Of a DNA stretch of 64,000 nt, positions 10,751 to 21,915 are shown in pieces. Source of the stretch: Rotaria socialis (taxonomy: Eukaryota > Rotifera > Eurotatoria > Philodinida > Philodinidae); assembly GCA_905331475.1 (NCBI GenBank), contig CAJNYU010000139.1, positions 27,398 to 91,397 of the forward strand, given 5' to 3'. The notes under the pieces were generated by a model. The model was not told the DNA's origin. It did not search any database and worked only from the letters and a program-made list of their open reading frames with translations. Both the position numbers and the translations under genes were made by a program. Positions within the stretch are counted from its first letter, which is position 1, and every line of letters begins with the position of its first letter.

Positions 10751-12408
10751 AAATCGATAACGAATTCTTTCTTCATTTTATTGCTAAGGAAACATCTCAT
10801 ATTTTACAGCTAAAAAGCATTAAGAATAATAAAGAAAACAAAATGATTTAATCAACCATAAAAATCTCGCTTTATATTAAATTTGTAACATTAATCGATT
10901 TTTTCTAAATCCTTCAGATCAAGTCAACTGATATTTCTAGATATTTAAATCTGATGCATCATCTCTTTGCTCATAGCCTAACTACAATGATCAATAACTC
11001 TTCTACAACCTGACTAGTCTTTCTCAAGTATCTGTCAACGTATGAATGAGGCCAGCTAGAAAGACAGGTAAATTAAATTTCTACAGATTTTCCTATTACC
11101 GCCCAAGTTAATCAGTTTCTCTCAAGAATTCTGGAATGCGAGAATTAAAACAGAGAAAATGAAGTGCGGAATACAAAAATTGACCTTTTTTGAGCCCGCC
11201 GGAATGATATAAAGAAATATTTATATTTAATGGCGATAGGAGTGATGGAATAGGTTATCTTATATATCGATATCACGATCTTTCGACGCAATTTCAGCAC
11301 AACTCTATACTCTGTTATGTTTTAAATCGTTTTCATGAATAATTTAGAAGTTTTTTGTTAAATAACAATTAATCAAATCAGACTTACATTATCTGATTAT
11401 TGCCCTAATTTTGTTTTACATGGGAAGTCACATGCAGAAGAAAAACTATTTTTAAACTTTGACCATACACGTTTTTTTCCTAGGGTGAATTTGATTGTCT
11501 ATGAATATCAATTAAGAAAGAAAAAAAAACAATATTATCTTATTTTATCAGTAGATTGGCTAATTTATAACGTATCATAAAACAATGAACATGTAAATAG
11601 AATGAATAATACAGTCGTCAAGTTCAAATAATTGAAACAAAAAAAAAGTAAATCATGAATGGTTCTTATGTATTTAGAATTGTGCAAGCTTGTTCTAAGA
11701 TTTAAAAATAAACTTGGACAATATCTTAGGATACATGCAATGTAACGGTTATTTCAGTATCTGTCAGTTAAAAACAGGCTACTTCACAAATTCAACATCT
11801 ATGTTCATATACAGACCACATACTGTTCGTTATACGCATAACTCAGTATATGAACCACATTATCAAAATCATTCGTATTCTACATTTTTTTTGACTAACA
11901 AGTTATCATTCATACTTTTATGTATAATATCGTGTTCATTTTTTAAATGTAATATCTCTTAGTATTTCTGAAGTTTTACAGGGTTAAATTCAGTGATTGT
12001 ACATCTGATTGGATGGAAATAGTGATCTAGATGCTCTCATTAATGAGTGATATTTGTTTTTCATAGTATGACGTCTTCTGCGTAATTCGAGGTTGCAATG
12101 GAAACGTGACTATTGCTTCTCTACTAATATCATCGATGCATAGGAAAGAAAATTCCCTTTCTTTTTTGTCTTTTAGGTGTTCCATATGTGCACTGCTGGT
12201 GAGATAATCTGTATAAGATCACATTTATGACGTGTATTACGAGTCGTACTAAATATAGTCAATAATAATCTTCGGGTATTATATATATATACTAGAAGAA
12301 TACCAAGTCACAAGAAAACAAAAAGGAATTACGACAAGAAAATCACCGATAATCATTCTATTCTCGATAGTCAATCGCGCCTGTTCTATTAATACGAAGA
12401 AATATAAT
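10751..12408. other. Intergenic region
   Basis: AT-rich sequence with many stops and no recognisable protein. The short ORF at 11714-11962 has no domain I can name. A TATA-rich stretch (about 12280-12291) lies upstream of the small gene at 12409. Confidence 0.45.
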
Positions 12409-12671
12409 ATGAGTTCATCAAATACAGGTTTCATTTCTTTGTTTGTTTACTTCAGATTTTTAAACTATTTTCTTTCTAATTAGAACCAGTAAGCAAGATG
12501 ATCCTAGCAGCTGATATCGCCGAAGCGAGAATTGCTGGTATTGAAACTCCAGCGGATGATCCACGCAAGAAAGCTGATGCAGAAAATCAAGGCTGGCTGT
12601 CAGGAGATCAATTCACAATTTCTGAAACTCCAGTAGCTCCTCTTAATGCGGTGGTTGGTACCAAGGAATGA
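12409..12671 (+). CDS. Small hydrophilic protein family, copy 1
   Basis: Two-exon gene. Exon 1 (12409-12427, MSSSNT plus one base) is joined across a 56-bp intron (12428-12483, GT..AG) to exon 2 (12484-12671). The product of about 68 residues is highly charged with no membrane segment: SKMILAADIAEARIAG, then a DDPRKKADAENQGWLSGDQF block and a TISETPVAPLN ending. The same exon layout and protein recur at 24709 and, broken, at 26425. The family is not one I can name. The alternation of short AEARITG-like and hydrophilic blocks is faintly reminiscent of seed-maturation/LEA-type proteins, which would fit desiccation tolerance, but that is speculation. Confidence 0.7.
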
Positions 12672-13464
12672 ACATAACAGAAGTACAAAGGTGTTTTGTC
12701 AACGATACTTGTCCTACTCATGGAATTATCTCTATTTTGTGAATAGCCTTCCTATTTGCTCTGTTTGTCGTTCGGTTCCTTATCCTTTTGAATAAAATCA
12801 TCAAATAGAAGCGACTTATTCGTCTCTAACAATCTTTTGCTATATAGATCTAATGATTGGTTGACTAGAATATCATGCACATTAATTATATTTACTCGCA
12901 AATGAGATAAATACAACTCAATAATTCAGATTACATATGAATCGAAGATTTTTGTGTCGATCAAACTAAAAGTATACTCAATCGTTGATATCAATTGAGT
13001 TGAAAAATGCAAATCTTTTGTACAAATATATGATTAATCTTTATCCGACTATTATTAAAATATCTAACGATACGAACAGAACGAGTAATGTCGGTGTAAA
13101 TTCCAAACAGGAGATAAAGGGTAGTTTTCTATTCAATAGCATATGATTAATCTAGAATTACACATCAGATGTCGAAACAAGACAAAAAACAGTGGTACCC
13201 ACCATCCAGAAATGCATCAGAATTCACGGCATTCTATAATGAGAGGGCTAGAAACACTGTGAAATGCAGCTCCATTGATGATGTTACAAAGAATGCCACA
13301 CAAAGTCCATTTGTGGGTGTTCCAAACATCAAATTCCACTTGACTTTGTTGAATTTCTAATTTATGAGGGTATGAATATATATCATGCTGCCGATATTTA
13401 ACATGTTCACTATTCAGCATTCATACGCATCCAAGCATTATGTATTGACGCTATCCAGAAATAT
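12672..13464. other. Intergenic region
   Basis: 3' flank of the small gene, with an AATAAA signal near 12792. Overlapping short ORFs on both strands at 13169-13420 have no recognisable domain and no sign of which strand would be used. Confidence 0.4.
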
Positions 13465-14946
13465 CTAAACAACTTTTTCGTTCACAAAAAAACTCAACGT
13501 TTCAGCAGCATTTCTGTTTTCTAATCCGCAAGCTTTCGTAAAAGCTTCGTATGAGTCACTGCGGCGCTTGACATAATCCATGTACTGTTTTAAGGGACAA
13601 CTAAAACTCGGACCACTTCTACATCCTGGTAGAGGCTCTGGTGCTGAATTCACAAGAACTCTCACAAATGATCCAGTGTACGCAGCAGATGCACAATCAA
13701 GTCGTTCCAATGCAATGTTGCCCATAAATGTCAAGAAACGGCTCGTTTTCCATGCTCGTCGATTATTAATTTCGTTGAGTGGAAGCGTATGATTTATATT
13801 TGTTGGGCTAGTGTACTCAGAATCATTGTATAAACCCAATGCTGTCACAACAAAGGGTGGCATTTGTCGATGAACGATGCTAATATATAGATGTTGATCA
13901 TTGACATCTGTTTGATTAAGAAGATTTCCTGTTGCAACGACCCAAGGCATACCGAGGCTAACTGATTTAGTATTTCCGTAACCCAGCTCATAGTAGTACT
14001 TGATATCTTCATAGTATTCAAAAGATAACCATTCTTCGGAAGTAAAAATTTCACAGAATGCTGATGAACCTCGAATGATCGTTTCATATCCACACAGTTC
14101 TTGCATCGCTAACACATCTTTTGGTGTAAATTGAAATCCCGATCCTTTAGCGTTCAGTCGCGCTATAATTGGTACTGTGTAATATTTTAGCCATTCATCA
14201 GATAGTTTAAAAGCATGTGAAGTATTAAATATTGGACAGGTTCTCCTCGGTGTCAGTGTATTGGCTCCTTGATCTCTGCCTTCTAATATACTAACTACAT
14301 TACCGATCGTTTCATGGCCAGCATAAAGTCCAGCAAAGAGAGCCTCGGCACTGCGCAATGTTCTATTCGCACTTGATCCCCAGACTTTGAAAGACGCATC
14401 CTTTTTTACAGGTAATAAATGTGGATATCGATGTGCGAGGCGAGCACCAAAATTAAATGATTCGACAAACCCGAGTTTGGCAAGCTTTTCTATTTGTTCT
14501 TTGCTGTTCAATATGTATGAGGTCCAGTGAGTTAAGAAAGCTAACTCTGTCGAATTGGAAAAGTCAACGTAATAAGACGAGTTCTTGAGACGTTGCAAAA
14601 ATGGTTCAATAGTCAAGAAGTAATCATTGTCGTTTACGTAAATGGAACCATGGCGCACGAGATAGACAGCTTTATTGACTTTGCAACCTTGAGGAGGATC
14701 AGGGTTTAGTCCGTCAGAGATAGATTCAAAATAAGGTGAAATGCTGGTAAGATGTTGAAGGACGTTGTACTTGTAGGCATTGAAGGTTGGACCAGCGGAG
14801 ATTATCCATGGAGAATATAAATCAATGGTATGTACTTTAGTAATAAAAGTAATTGAGAAAAACAGTACCCAAGACATCTGATGCACGTAATGACTTAGTG
14901 TTATATTGATTACTCGCAAATAAATAGTGAAAAAAAAGGTATCCAT
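13465..14946 (-). CDS. Secreted histidine acid phosphatase of fungal type
   Basis: Intronless 493-residue protein of the histidine phosphatase superfamily, which hydrolyses phosphomonoesters (possibly phytate) through a phospho-histidine. The catalytic RHG is at 98-100 (YLVRHGSIYVND), a further conserved arginine is in SSANRTLRSAEALFAG (about 191-206), and the C-terminal motif is VHRQMPP (H359, R360) instead of the usual HD. The RHG followed by IYVND, HRxxPP and the Cys-rich ending (PLPGCRSGPSFSC) match my memory of a fungal secreted acid-phosphatase branch better than animal MINPP1 or lysosomal acid phosphatase. A hydrophobic N-terminus marks secretion; an alternative start at Met24 (14877) gives a more compact signal peptide (MSWVLFFSITFITKVHT). 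Fungal origin by transfer is inferred from family resemblance and lack of introns. Confidence 0.85.
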   Translation of the reverse strand: MDTFFFTIYLRVINITLSHYVHQMSWVLFFSITFITKVHTIDLYSPWIISAGPTFNAYKYNVLQHLTSISPYFESISDGLNPDPPQGCKVNKAVYLVRHGSIYVNDNDYFLTIEPFLQRLKNSSYYVDFSNSTELAFLTHWTSYILNSKEQIEKLAKLGFVESFNFGARLAHRYPHLLPVKKDASFKVWGSSANRTLRSAEALFAGLYAGHETIGNVVSILEGRDQGANTLTPRRTCPIFNTSHAFKLSDEWLKYYTVPIIARLNAKGSGFQFTPKDVLAMQELCGYETIIRGSSAFCEIFTSEEWLSFEYYEDIKYYYELGYGNTKSVSLGMPWVVATGNLLNQTDVNDQHLYISIVHRQMPPFVVTALGLYNDSEYTSPTNINHTLPLNEINNRRAWKTSRFLTFMGNIALERLDCASAAYTGSFVRVLVNSAPEPLPGCRSGPSFSCPLKQYMDYVKRRSDSYEAFTKACGLENRNAAETLSFFVNEKVV

Positions 14947-15809
14947 GATGCTGAAGTTTGATCAATATCAATAACACAATTGTTACGTTGATCCGATCGT
15001 TTGAAGAAGAACAAATATTTGCTGATCTTGCTCTTTCACGTTACTTTACATAATCCAAATGATATTCTTCTTGCGCCGATTAATCATGATCATCAAACAA
15101 GATATCGGTAAGACTTCAGTGTATCTTTCAACTAATCTAACCTTATTATGCGATCTAAATCACAATTTCTTGTTCTCTTCTTTCATTATTCGAACAGAAG
15201 GGATTTGCTATTTATTTACGGATTTGTAACTGGTGAAACGAATTATAAATTAAATTGTAATGATTTATTTTTTCCCTAGACTGAAGAGATAGTGTCTAAC
15301 AAAATAAATTTCATCTGTGTCAGTCTATTAATCTGTAATACGTGGTATAAATAACCACAGTCATATTACAAATGGCTGCAGGTATGGCCGTTGAGATCAG
15401 TGTCTTCGTGACTTGAATGATATTTATGACCATTCACATGTTGCCAGCAATGAAATGGTAAAAATGATAACAAATTATTGATCTAAATAATCAGAAAGAT
15501 AGCTGAAACGATGAATGGTATTCAAGCATATTATCTTGTCGAAGACAATTCTTTTAAATTTTCAAAGATAAGATAGACTATTTTGAAGTACATGTTCTAG
15601 ATATCGTAAGAAAACGATCTATATCATTTTCATGATATTTTGACATAGAATATTATTCAAAAATGTGAGAGAAATGTAAGATATCTTGACATTGAGATGA
15701 CTGAACTAATCGTAAAACATAATATAATTGTGCTCTCTAACTTTTTACTTTTATATTATTTCATTGATTTTTTTGTTTCGCTTACTTATAATACATATAC
15801 CTGTGAATA
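14947..15809. other. Intergenic region
   Basis: Upstream region of the phosphatase gene. A TATAAATA lies at about 15345 on the plus strand and is followed by a 14-codon ATG frame (about 15373) that could be a first exon ending in GCAG/GTATGG, but no second exon is evident. Confidence 0.3.
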
Positions 15810-16054
15810 GAGGTGTCAGCCGAAGGGGTGAATGGCGACGGCGGGCAACAATTTTCAATTTTTCAAGATTTCCAGCGGCTCGTTATTTGAATGAGTAATG
15901 TCTTCAGCGGCGGCTGCTACAAATTCTTAAATTTGTTTTTCGCAGCGGCGGCTCCCCCAAAATTCTTAAAATTGCCAGTAATTTAGTGGCTGCGGCGGCT
16001 GATATTATTGAAAAATCGGCTGCTGCGGCGGCTCAGCCGTACGGCTGACACCTC
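15810..16054. mobile_element. GC-rich miniature inverted-repeat element
   Basis: A 245-bp element bounded by perfect 13-bp inverted ends (GAGGTGTCAGCCG at 15810, CGGCTGACACCTC to 16054), each flanked by TA, consistent with a Tc1/mariner-type TA target duplication. The interior is far more GC-rich than its surroundings and repeats the word GCGGCGGCT several times, twice followed by an AAATTCTTAAA-like stretch. No coding capacity. Confidence 0.85.
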
Positions 16055-16634
16055 TAGCCTGTGAAGAGTATTTTAATATTTCAATCACTAGCACGAAACG
16101 CATCATCGAAATAAAGCTCTGCAGTTATTTAAACATTCTTTTCGTTATAAGATAGGCTGATTTTTTTCTGAATTGATTTACCTACACTCTCAAGATTATC
16201 ATCATAAAATTATAACACATGCACCTGAATGCATGTATCTAATATTTTTCATCAATCGCTTTAGTAAGTTACGGTCATGTGAGCCAAATGATTAGTGATA
16301 TTTGTAAAGATAAACAAAATAAATAACTATTTTTAGGAAACGACGATAAACAACTTATTTATATTATTCTGCTAGTCATCTTCTTATGATTTCTTGAGCA
16401 TTTCAAAATCAAACTGTGAATGACACATAGAGGATGAGAAAAGCATGTGACAATAAAGATTTTATACTAGAGGACATTGTATTTGAAAAAATCTTTGAGT
16501 GTAAAATAATTGAGTGTGTGCATTATTTACTATATGATTGCGTGCATTTTTACCAACATATTTTCTGTTTGTGTCGTATTTAAGGCGAACTGAGCTTTTC
16601 ACAAAGTGACATTTGACTTCTTTTTGTAGACAAT
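16055..16634. other. Intergenic region
   Basis: 5' flank of the GPCR pseudogene. Nothing recognised beyond AT-rich sequence. Confidence 0.4.
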
Positions 16635-17545
16635 ATGATTTCGGCAGAGAACAATTCAACAGAAACTTTGCTCGTGTTTGAAACTCAGTGGACACGAAAT
16701 ATCAAATTCGGCCTTTTTGTTGCTCTTGCACCAGCTGCACTAATCTGTAGCTGTGCTCTCGTCTATTTTCTCATCGCCGATCAAAATCTACGACAAACTC
16801 TTCATTATCATGCTCTTTTGGGCTTACTCATTGCCAGTTTGGTGACAAATCTTATATTATACATTATTTACGTATTGGCATAGTAACACCGCAGACCGAT
16901 CTGAATTGTGACATTTGAATATGGTGTGATTTGACATTCAATGGTTGTATCAATGTTCTGATGCTTTGGGCATCAATGAAACGTCATCTACTCATATTCC
17001 ACGCCCATCTTTTTACTACAACCAAGCAACATTTATATTTTCACTATTTGCCACCAATAGCAAGCGTTGTCTATCCCTTTCTCTTCTATGCTGTCGCCAT
17101 TTTTATTTTTCCATGTGAGCAGCAGTTTGATTTCAAGGAGCTTCTGTGTGGTTATCCATGCTACATTACTTATGTAAACATATCATACTATGATCTCTTT
17201 GCCCATACTTGGATCCCACAAGTTTGCGCCATTTTACTCGACACCAGTCTTGTGTTGCGAGCAGTTTTTCGACAACTGGTTGGCCAGCAACAACAGTAAG
17301 GTGCACAATGGCACAAATATCGCAAAAGGATTGTTCAACTATTAATCATTTCGAACGTATATTCCGCATATCAAGTACCGTATGATCTCGTGATACTTAT
17401 TCAGTTGTTCAGTAATATGTCCAACTTTGCCACTGACGTACAGATTATCTACTTGTATTACTTGCTCTGGCTGCTTCCATTTCTCCTACCATTGGCCAGC
17501 TTTGCATGCTCGACTGAATTGAGGAACAAAATTGGAAAACGTTGA
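16635..17545 (+). pseudogene. Rhodopsin-like G protein-coupled receptor, degenerate
   Basis: The concatenated frames describe a seven-helix receptor of the kind abundant in bdelloid genomes: an extracellular N-terminus with NNST glycosylation sites, helix 1 ([21 protein letters not shown]), helix 2 ([20 protein letters not shown]), the helix 3 region with a WASMKRH motif in the DRY position, and helices 4-7 down to the stop at 17543. Three lesions break it: a frame change near 16878 (the first frame ends at TAG 16881-16883), an in-frame TGA at 16916-16918 and an in-frame TAA at 17297-17299. No intron boundaries explain these. It is best read as a recently silenced duplicate. The ligand is unknown. 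Confidence 0.8.
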
Positions 17546-17875
17546 TGAAATGGATGGAACTAAATAATATGGCAATACATTCAACTAGTACTAGGACTTA
17601 ACGTGGAAGATGGCAAATTATTATGACTATATTGTTTAAGTTAAATTGTTGAAGACTGTTTTAGAGGAAATCTCGAATGTTGGTTATTACAAAGAAACAA
17701 AACACAACCTGAGAATATGCCACTTCTTTTTTATGTCTTACTTTTGCTACTTTTTTTACCTTTCTGTAGCACGCTTTACTTCTCTCGTTTTTTATGCATC
17801 ACTCGCAAGCTAAGAGAAATATCGTCGGTATCTCAGTATGCAGACATAGATGTTTCGAGAGAAGGAATCAAGCGA
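17546..17875. other. Intergenic region
   Basis: No gene recognised; the ORF at 17717-17971 is low-complexity Leu/Phe sequence on AT-rich DNA and ends in a repeat. Confidence 0.35.
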
Positions 17876-17935
17876 GAACAAGCAGACCTCTGTACTTCTT
17901 CGTACTTTTCAGTACTTCTTGGTACTTCAAAAATG
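17876..17935 (+). repeat. GTACTT-word repeat, copy A
   Basis: GAACAAGCAGACCTCTGTAC is followed by reiterated GTACTTCTT/GTACTTTTC words. The same leader and words occur in reverse orientation at about 19960-20045, about 2.1 kb away. Confidence 0.6.
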
Positions 17936-17978
17936 TATCGAATTAATTTTTTCACTTTTACTTTATGGTAGTACTATT

Positions 17979-18380
17979 GCTATATATTGTACTGCGCTAT
18001 CGTGCCCGTGACTAAGAAATGTCCTTTGCTCGTGATCGTGTTCGTAGTCGTGATTGAGAAAAAAAATTCGTGATCGTTATCGTGAACGACATTAAGATTT
18101 TATGATCACGAATTTAACATATAGTTTCAAAATCTCAAATATTTATTAAAATTTATTATGTTTTCAAAGAATTTCCACTAGAATACAAATGAAAGCTATC
18201 GATTGTGACTGTTAATTTCTACTAACATTGAATGTACCGAATGAAATACGTTGGGGAAATATTGCAATCGAATGACCAAAACGTTTTCGTGCCTCTTATA
18301 ATCACATAGAAATATTCGTGATCGTGAATTTTACTTTAAAAAAATCGTGATCACGATAAAAAATTTCAATCACACAGTAC
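17979..18380. repeat. CGTGATC-word repeat region, possible miniature element
   Basis: The stretch is dense in CGTGATC/GATCACG words in both orientations. TACTGCGC at 17979 and CACAGTA near 18380 give weak inverted ends. It resembles the other word-reiterated elements in the window, but the ends are too short to define it firmly. Confidence 0.4.
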
Positions 18381-19959
18381 GCTAGTGCTCTGATATCCAC
18401 TTTTAATAGCTATTTTAAATAGCGCCTGAGCACACCGATACGGAGACGGCGGAATGACTCCAATCTAGGGTAGGCTCACTTTTTTGAGAAAATTATGTCT
18501 GTCGATGTAAAAATACAGGATTCAAATTTGATTATTATCATAAGACTTTAATTCTTTTCTCTATGACCAATGAAAAGTTTTAACGTAGTTTGCACCAGCT
18601 ACACTCTAGTTTTTATCAAGTCTTAATCGAATATAGTCAGTGTGAATTTCGTAATCCATGAAATTTCGAATTTTTACGTTGTTTTTGATAAAAATGGTTT
18701 GAAAATTGATTAAAACATCATTAGTATAAGAAATTGCTTTATTCATTTCAATCTGATTCCAGTCCTAATTTTGCATTTATGAATGTGAACCAGTTGAAAA
18801 GTATTTTGTTTTTTACAATGACGATCGTTGTCGATTTTCTAGCTAGATTTTGATTGTTTATAAACGTGATTAGTATCTAATGCATGATTCCACCCGAAAT
18901 TACAGAAACTATAACCAATTAACTGAAAAATGTTATTGAAAAAGCATTAGAAATTATAGCCTAACAAGAAATAGGCCTGTTCGGTAGCTAAAAACGAGTT
19001 TCTTGTCTTGATCTTTTTAAATAAAATCAGTGAAAGCGCTTCATCAAGTTGATAGTGAGATTTTTATTAGTTTTACCTATGGTATTTCTGTTCATAACCT
19101 TGATTCGCTTTTAGTTATCATTTGAATTGTTTAATAGAATTACACTAGAGGATGAAATTTCATGAAAACTAGTGGGCTTTGTGCTTTATTGTGAAAGAAA
19201 GGTAAAGTCTGATTTTGTTTATCTGGTATTGCGACAGGAAAGGAGTAACGCTTTCAAATATTTAGTAATGTAATGAAAACCGACAAAAACCAACGATTTT
19301 ACTGATTCATTAACTGGCTCTATTACAGCTACTAGCCGGCAATTTTTCGAGTAAACTGCGATTGACCTCTACAATTTACCTAGTTTTTGTGGCAGGGATA
19401 CAATTCAAAAACTATTTTAAATAGAATATTGGAAAAAGAAATTCAATTGTTCTATACTAAGAAGAAACAGTTCAACGTCAATCTAATTACATGTCAATGA
19501 AATTCAAAAAACATATCATTGAACAAAAGTTAGAAGTAGCTGAGATATGGACTGAAAATCTTAGAGTACGCCATTGGTCGAAAAACTATGAAAATAAGCA
19601 TTAGTAGAAAATTTTTATATTTTGTCGAACCTATCAAGCCTTTGGTGTGCCTATTTGAAGTTTGCCTAAATCTAATCTCCTCAAATCTATGTTAGATTCG
19701 CGTCTACCTCAGCCTTTATCTATCCTAATTTGAGCCTATCCAGCCCTAATGGCTCCACCTCCACTAGCTTGCCGGTTATTAACTGATAAAAACACCTGCT
19801 TGTGAAATGGTCGACTCTTTCGAGTCATTCAATCAAGCCACAAAGATAATAGCAATCGTTTTTAATGTTTTATAGCTATGGTTAGATTTTTTCTTTCAAA
19901 TAAGTTTGAAGAAACTTCTATGCATATTCATGTACCTATACAGCTCTCATCGTGCTTTT
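18381..19959. other. Intergenic region with a GCCTATC-word stretch
   Basis: No coding region recognised. At about 19625-19770 the sequence repeats CCTATC/GCCTA/CTCC words and may be one more decayed word-reiterated element. Confidence 0.35.
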
Positions 19960-20045
19960 CTGTACTTCTTGTACTTTTTCGTACTTTTTCGTACTTTTTC
20001 GTACTTTCGTACTTCGGAAGTACCGAAGTCCGCTTGTTCCCCCTC
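19960..20045 (-). repeat. GTACTTTTTC tandem array and inverted copy of the 17876 repeat
   Basis: Tandem units GTACTTTTTC at about 19971-20003, then sequence whose reverse complement (GGAACAAGCGGACTTCGGTA, from 20040 downward) matches the leader at 17876. The two copies face each other, so they are either ends of a 2.17-kb element or two insertions of one repeat family. Confidence 0.65.
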
Positions 20046-20292
20046 GGAAGGAATGCTCTATCTTTTGTGTTTTTGTTATACATGCTTTATAGTTTTGTCT
20101 TCGTTTTCTCTCGTGTTCTATTGTTCGTGGAATAAATAGATCGAAGAACTGAAGAACTCTCTCCAACTGAAACAAATTAGTTAGATTGAAGGTGTGGATA
20201 TGTCATTCGATTTGTTTTTCTAACCGGCACCTTTACCATCATGCTGCTGTTAAACTGATTAGAATTTATTTGATTGAATTACAAGCAAAATC

Positions 20293-21915
20293 CTAAAATT
20301 GGACTTCTTGTTCGGTAATGGTATCATTATCTGTTCGATTTTCTGGACGCCATTCTGCTTCATTGTCTTCAAAAGAATCTAAATCTCGGCCCTTTGATTC
20401 TGGCAATAGAAAAATGGTAGCTAGAAGGCCAACAAATTGAATAGCAGCAAAAATGCCCAGTGTCTGTGGTAGAAATGCATTTTTACCTCCAAGATTCACT
20501 AATACATTAAAACCAAATGCTGCGAGAATAGCGCCTGACTTCCCACATGCTGCAGACATACCGTGAGCCGTGGCACGAAAGCGTGTTGGAAACACTTCAG
20601 CCGGAATGATAAATGTTGTTGCATTAGCACCGAATTGAAAGAAAAATTGAATGAGAACAAACATAAAAATAAATGCTCCTGTAGATCGATCTTTCAACGG
20701 ATAAAATGCTGCAGCCACAATAATAAATAGAATAGTTTCCATGGCGAAACCTATTATTTGAATGGTCTTACGGCCAAGACGTTCGACAGTGAAAACAGTA
20801 ACATAATAGCCAGGAATCGAACCAAGAAGGGAAATGATCAAATTTCCAAGTGCTTGTTTCCACAACGTTTCCCATGGTGATGTTGTACTTGTGTCTGGTG
20901 CAAAGCCGATAGTCGATATAACAATTGATTGGTTAAGAGTAAGGCCATAGAATGCAATATCAAGTAAAAACCAAGTTGAACAAGTACCAATGAGAACTTT
21001 CAAGTTACGCCACTTTGAAAAGTAAGTTCGAAAATCTCGAAAATGATGTCGACTATCGGAACGTTTTGTCGGTTGTATCACTGGCTCATTTAGAACCAGA
21101 TTCGCGGAACTTTTTGGATTTACTCCGAGTGCATACGCTTTACTAATTTCAGTTAGTTCCTGGTCCTTGAGAACTCGTTCGGCATACCGAGGTGATTCTG
21201 GTAGATGAAAGCGCGAATAGAGTGTACATACAGCAGGTAAAATACCAAGAGCTAGTAAAATTCGCCAGACATAATCAATATTGATTTGATTAGCTTCAAT
21301 AGGACCCTTGAAAATAGCTAGCAGAATAATAGCGAACAAAGCACCGAAAAATTGGCCCCAACCTTGCATGGAAAAAGTAATCGCAAGCATTTGTCCACGT
21401 CGTCCTGCACTTGACCATTCACTCGAGACTGTTGCTGACATGGGGTAATCACCACCAATTCCAATACCCAATAAAAAACGCCAGAAACCAAGAAAACCCA
21501 ATGTACCGACACCAGTTGCCGCCGATCCAGCCATTGCAGAGCCAATTGTAACCACAATAATAATTAAAAGTTCAATACCGTAAATACTTTTACGGCCTTT
21601 ACTATCACCTAAAAAACCAAACACCAGCTGACCAATTAGATTACCAACATTGGTAATACCCTTAACGATGCCTTGAATATCTGATGGTACCGTGTTATTT
21701 TGATTCATGTAATAAACATAACCAAGCATGGGCACAGCCAAGTTAATAACAAAGATATCATAAGCGTCCATGAAGAAACCTGTCGAAGAAACGAGAACTG
21801 TACGAATCTGTCGTGCTGTGATTTTGGTAGTAGATTGGTCATGTTGGCCAGATCTATTTTCTACGACTGCTTCTTCCAATAATTCCACTGGAATAGAAGT
21901 TCCTTCGTTCAGCAT
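20293..21915 (-). CDS. PHO84-type phosphate:H+ symporter (MFS)
   Basis: A 540-residue major facilitator superfamily carrier with 12 predicted membrane helices. Diagnostic features: helix 1 with DAYDIFVINLAVP, the loop 2-3 motif GFLGDSKGRKSIYG (MFS motif A), GIGIGGDYPMSATVSSEW in helix 4, which is the signature of the fungal/plant phosphate:H+ symporter family, PESPRYAERVL after helix 6, and FPTRFRATAHGMSAACGKSGA near helix 11. It imports inorganic phosphate across the plasma membrane. I chose the ATG at 21915 (MLNEGTSIPVELL) because the preceding frame (to 22071) lacks an ATG and has an intron-like acceptor (TTGCTCAG) just upstream, so a 5' UTR intron is likely. Its closest relatives appear fungal/plant rather than animal SLC families. 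It shares strand and neighbourhood with the secreted acid phosphatase. Confidence 0.88.
   Translation of the reverse strand: MLNEGTSIPVELLEEAVVENRSGQHDQSTTKITARQIRTVLVSSTGFFMDAYDIFVINLAVPMLGYVYYMNQNNTVPSDIQGIVKGITNVGNLIGQLVFGFLGDSKGRKSIYGIELLIIIVVTIGSAMAGSAATGVGTLGFLGFWRFLLGIGIGGDYPMSATVSSEWSSAGRRGQMLAITFSMQGWGQFFGALFAIILLAIFKGPIEANQINIDYVWRILLALGILPAVCTLYSRFHLPESPRYAERVLKDQELTEISKAYALGVNPKSSANLVLNEPVIQPTKRSDSRHHFRDFRTYFSKWRNLKVLIGTCSTWFLLDIAFYGLTLNQSIVISTIGFAPDTSTTSPWETLWKQALGNLIISLLGSIPGYYVTVFTVERLGRKTIQIIGFAMETILFIIVAAAFYPLKDRSTGAFIFMFVLIQFFFQFGANATTFIIPAEVFPTRFRATAHGMSAACGKSGAILAAFGFNVLVNLGGKNAFLPQTLGIFAAIQFVGLLATIFLLPESKGRDLDSFEDNEAEWRPENRTDNDTITEQEVQF

Noticed and set aside
13169-13420. 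Overlapping ORFs on both strands (63 and 67 codons)
   Set aside because: No domain, no promoter or splice evidence, and no way to choose a strand.
15373-15420. ATG with a donor-like site after a TATAAATA box
   Set aside because: Only 14 codons and no acceptor or second exon found before the MITE and GPCR pseudogene.
17717-17971. 84-codon ORF rich in Leu and Phe
   Set aside because: Low-complexity sequence that runs into the GTACTT repeat; not a recognisable protein.
19878-20175. Three overlapping ORFs of 77-85 codons
   Set aside because: They are readings of the GTACTTTTTC tandem array in several frames.
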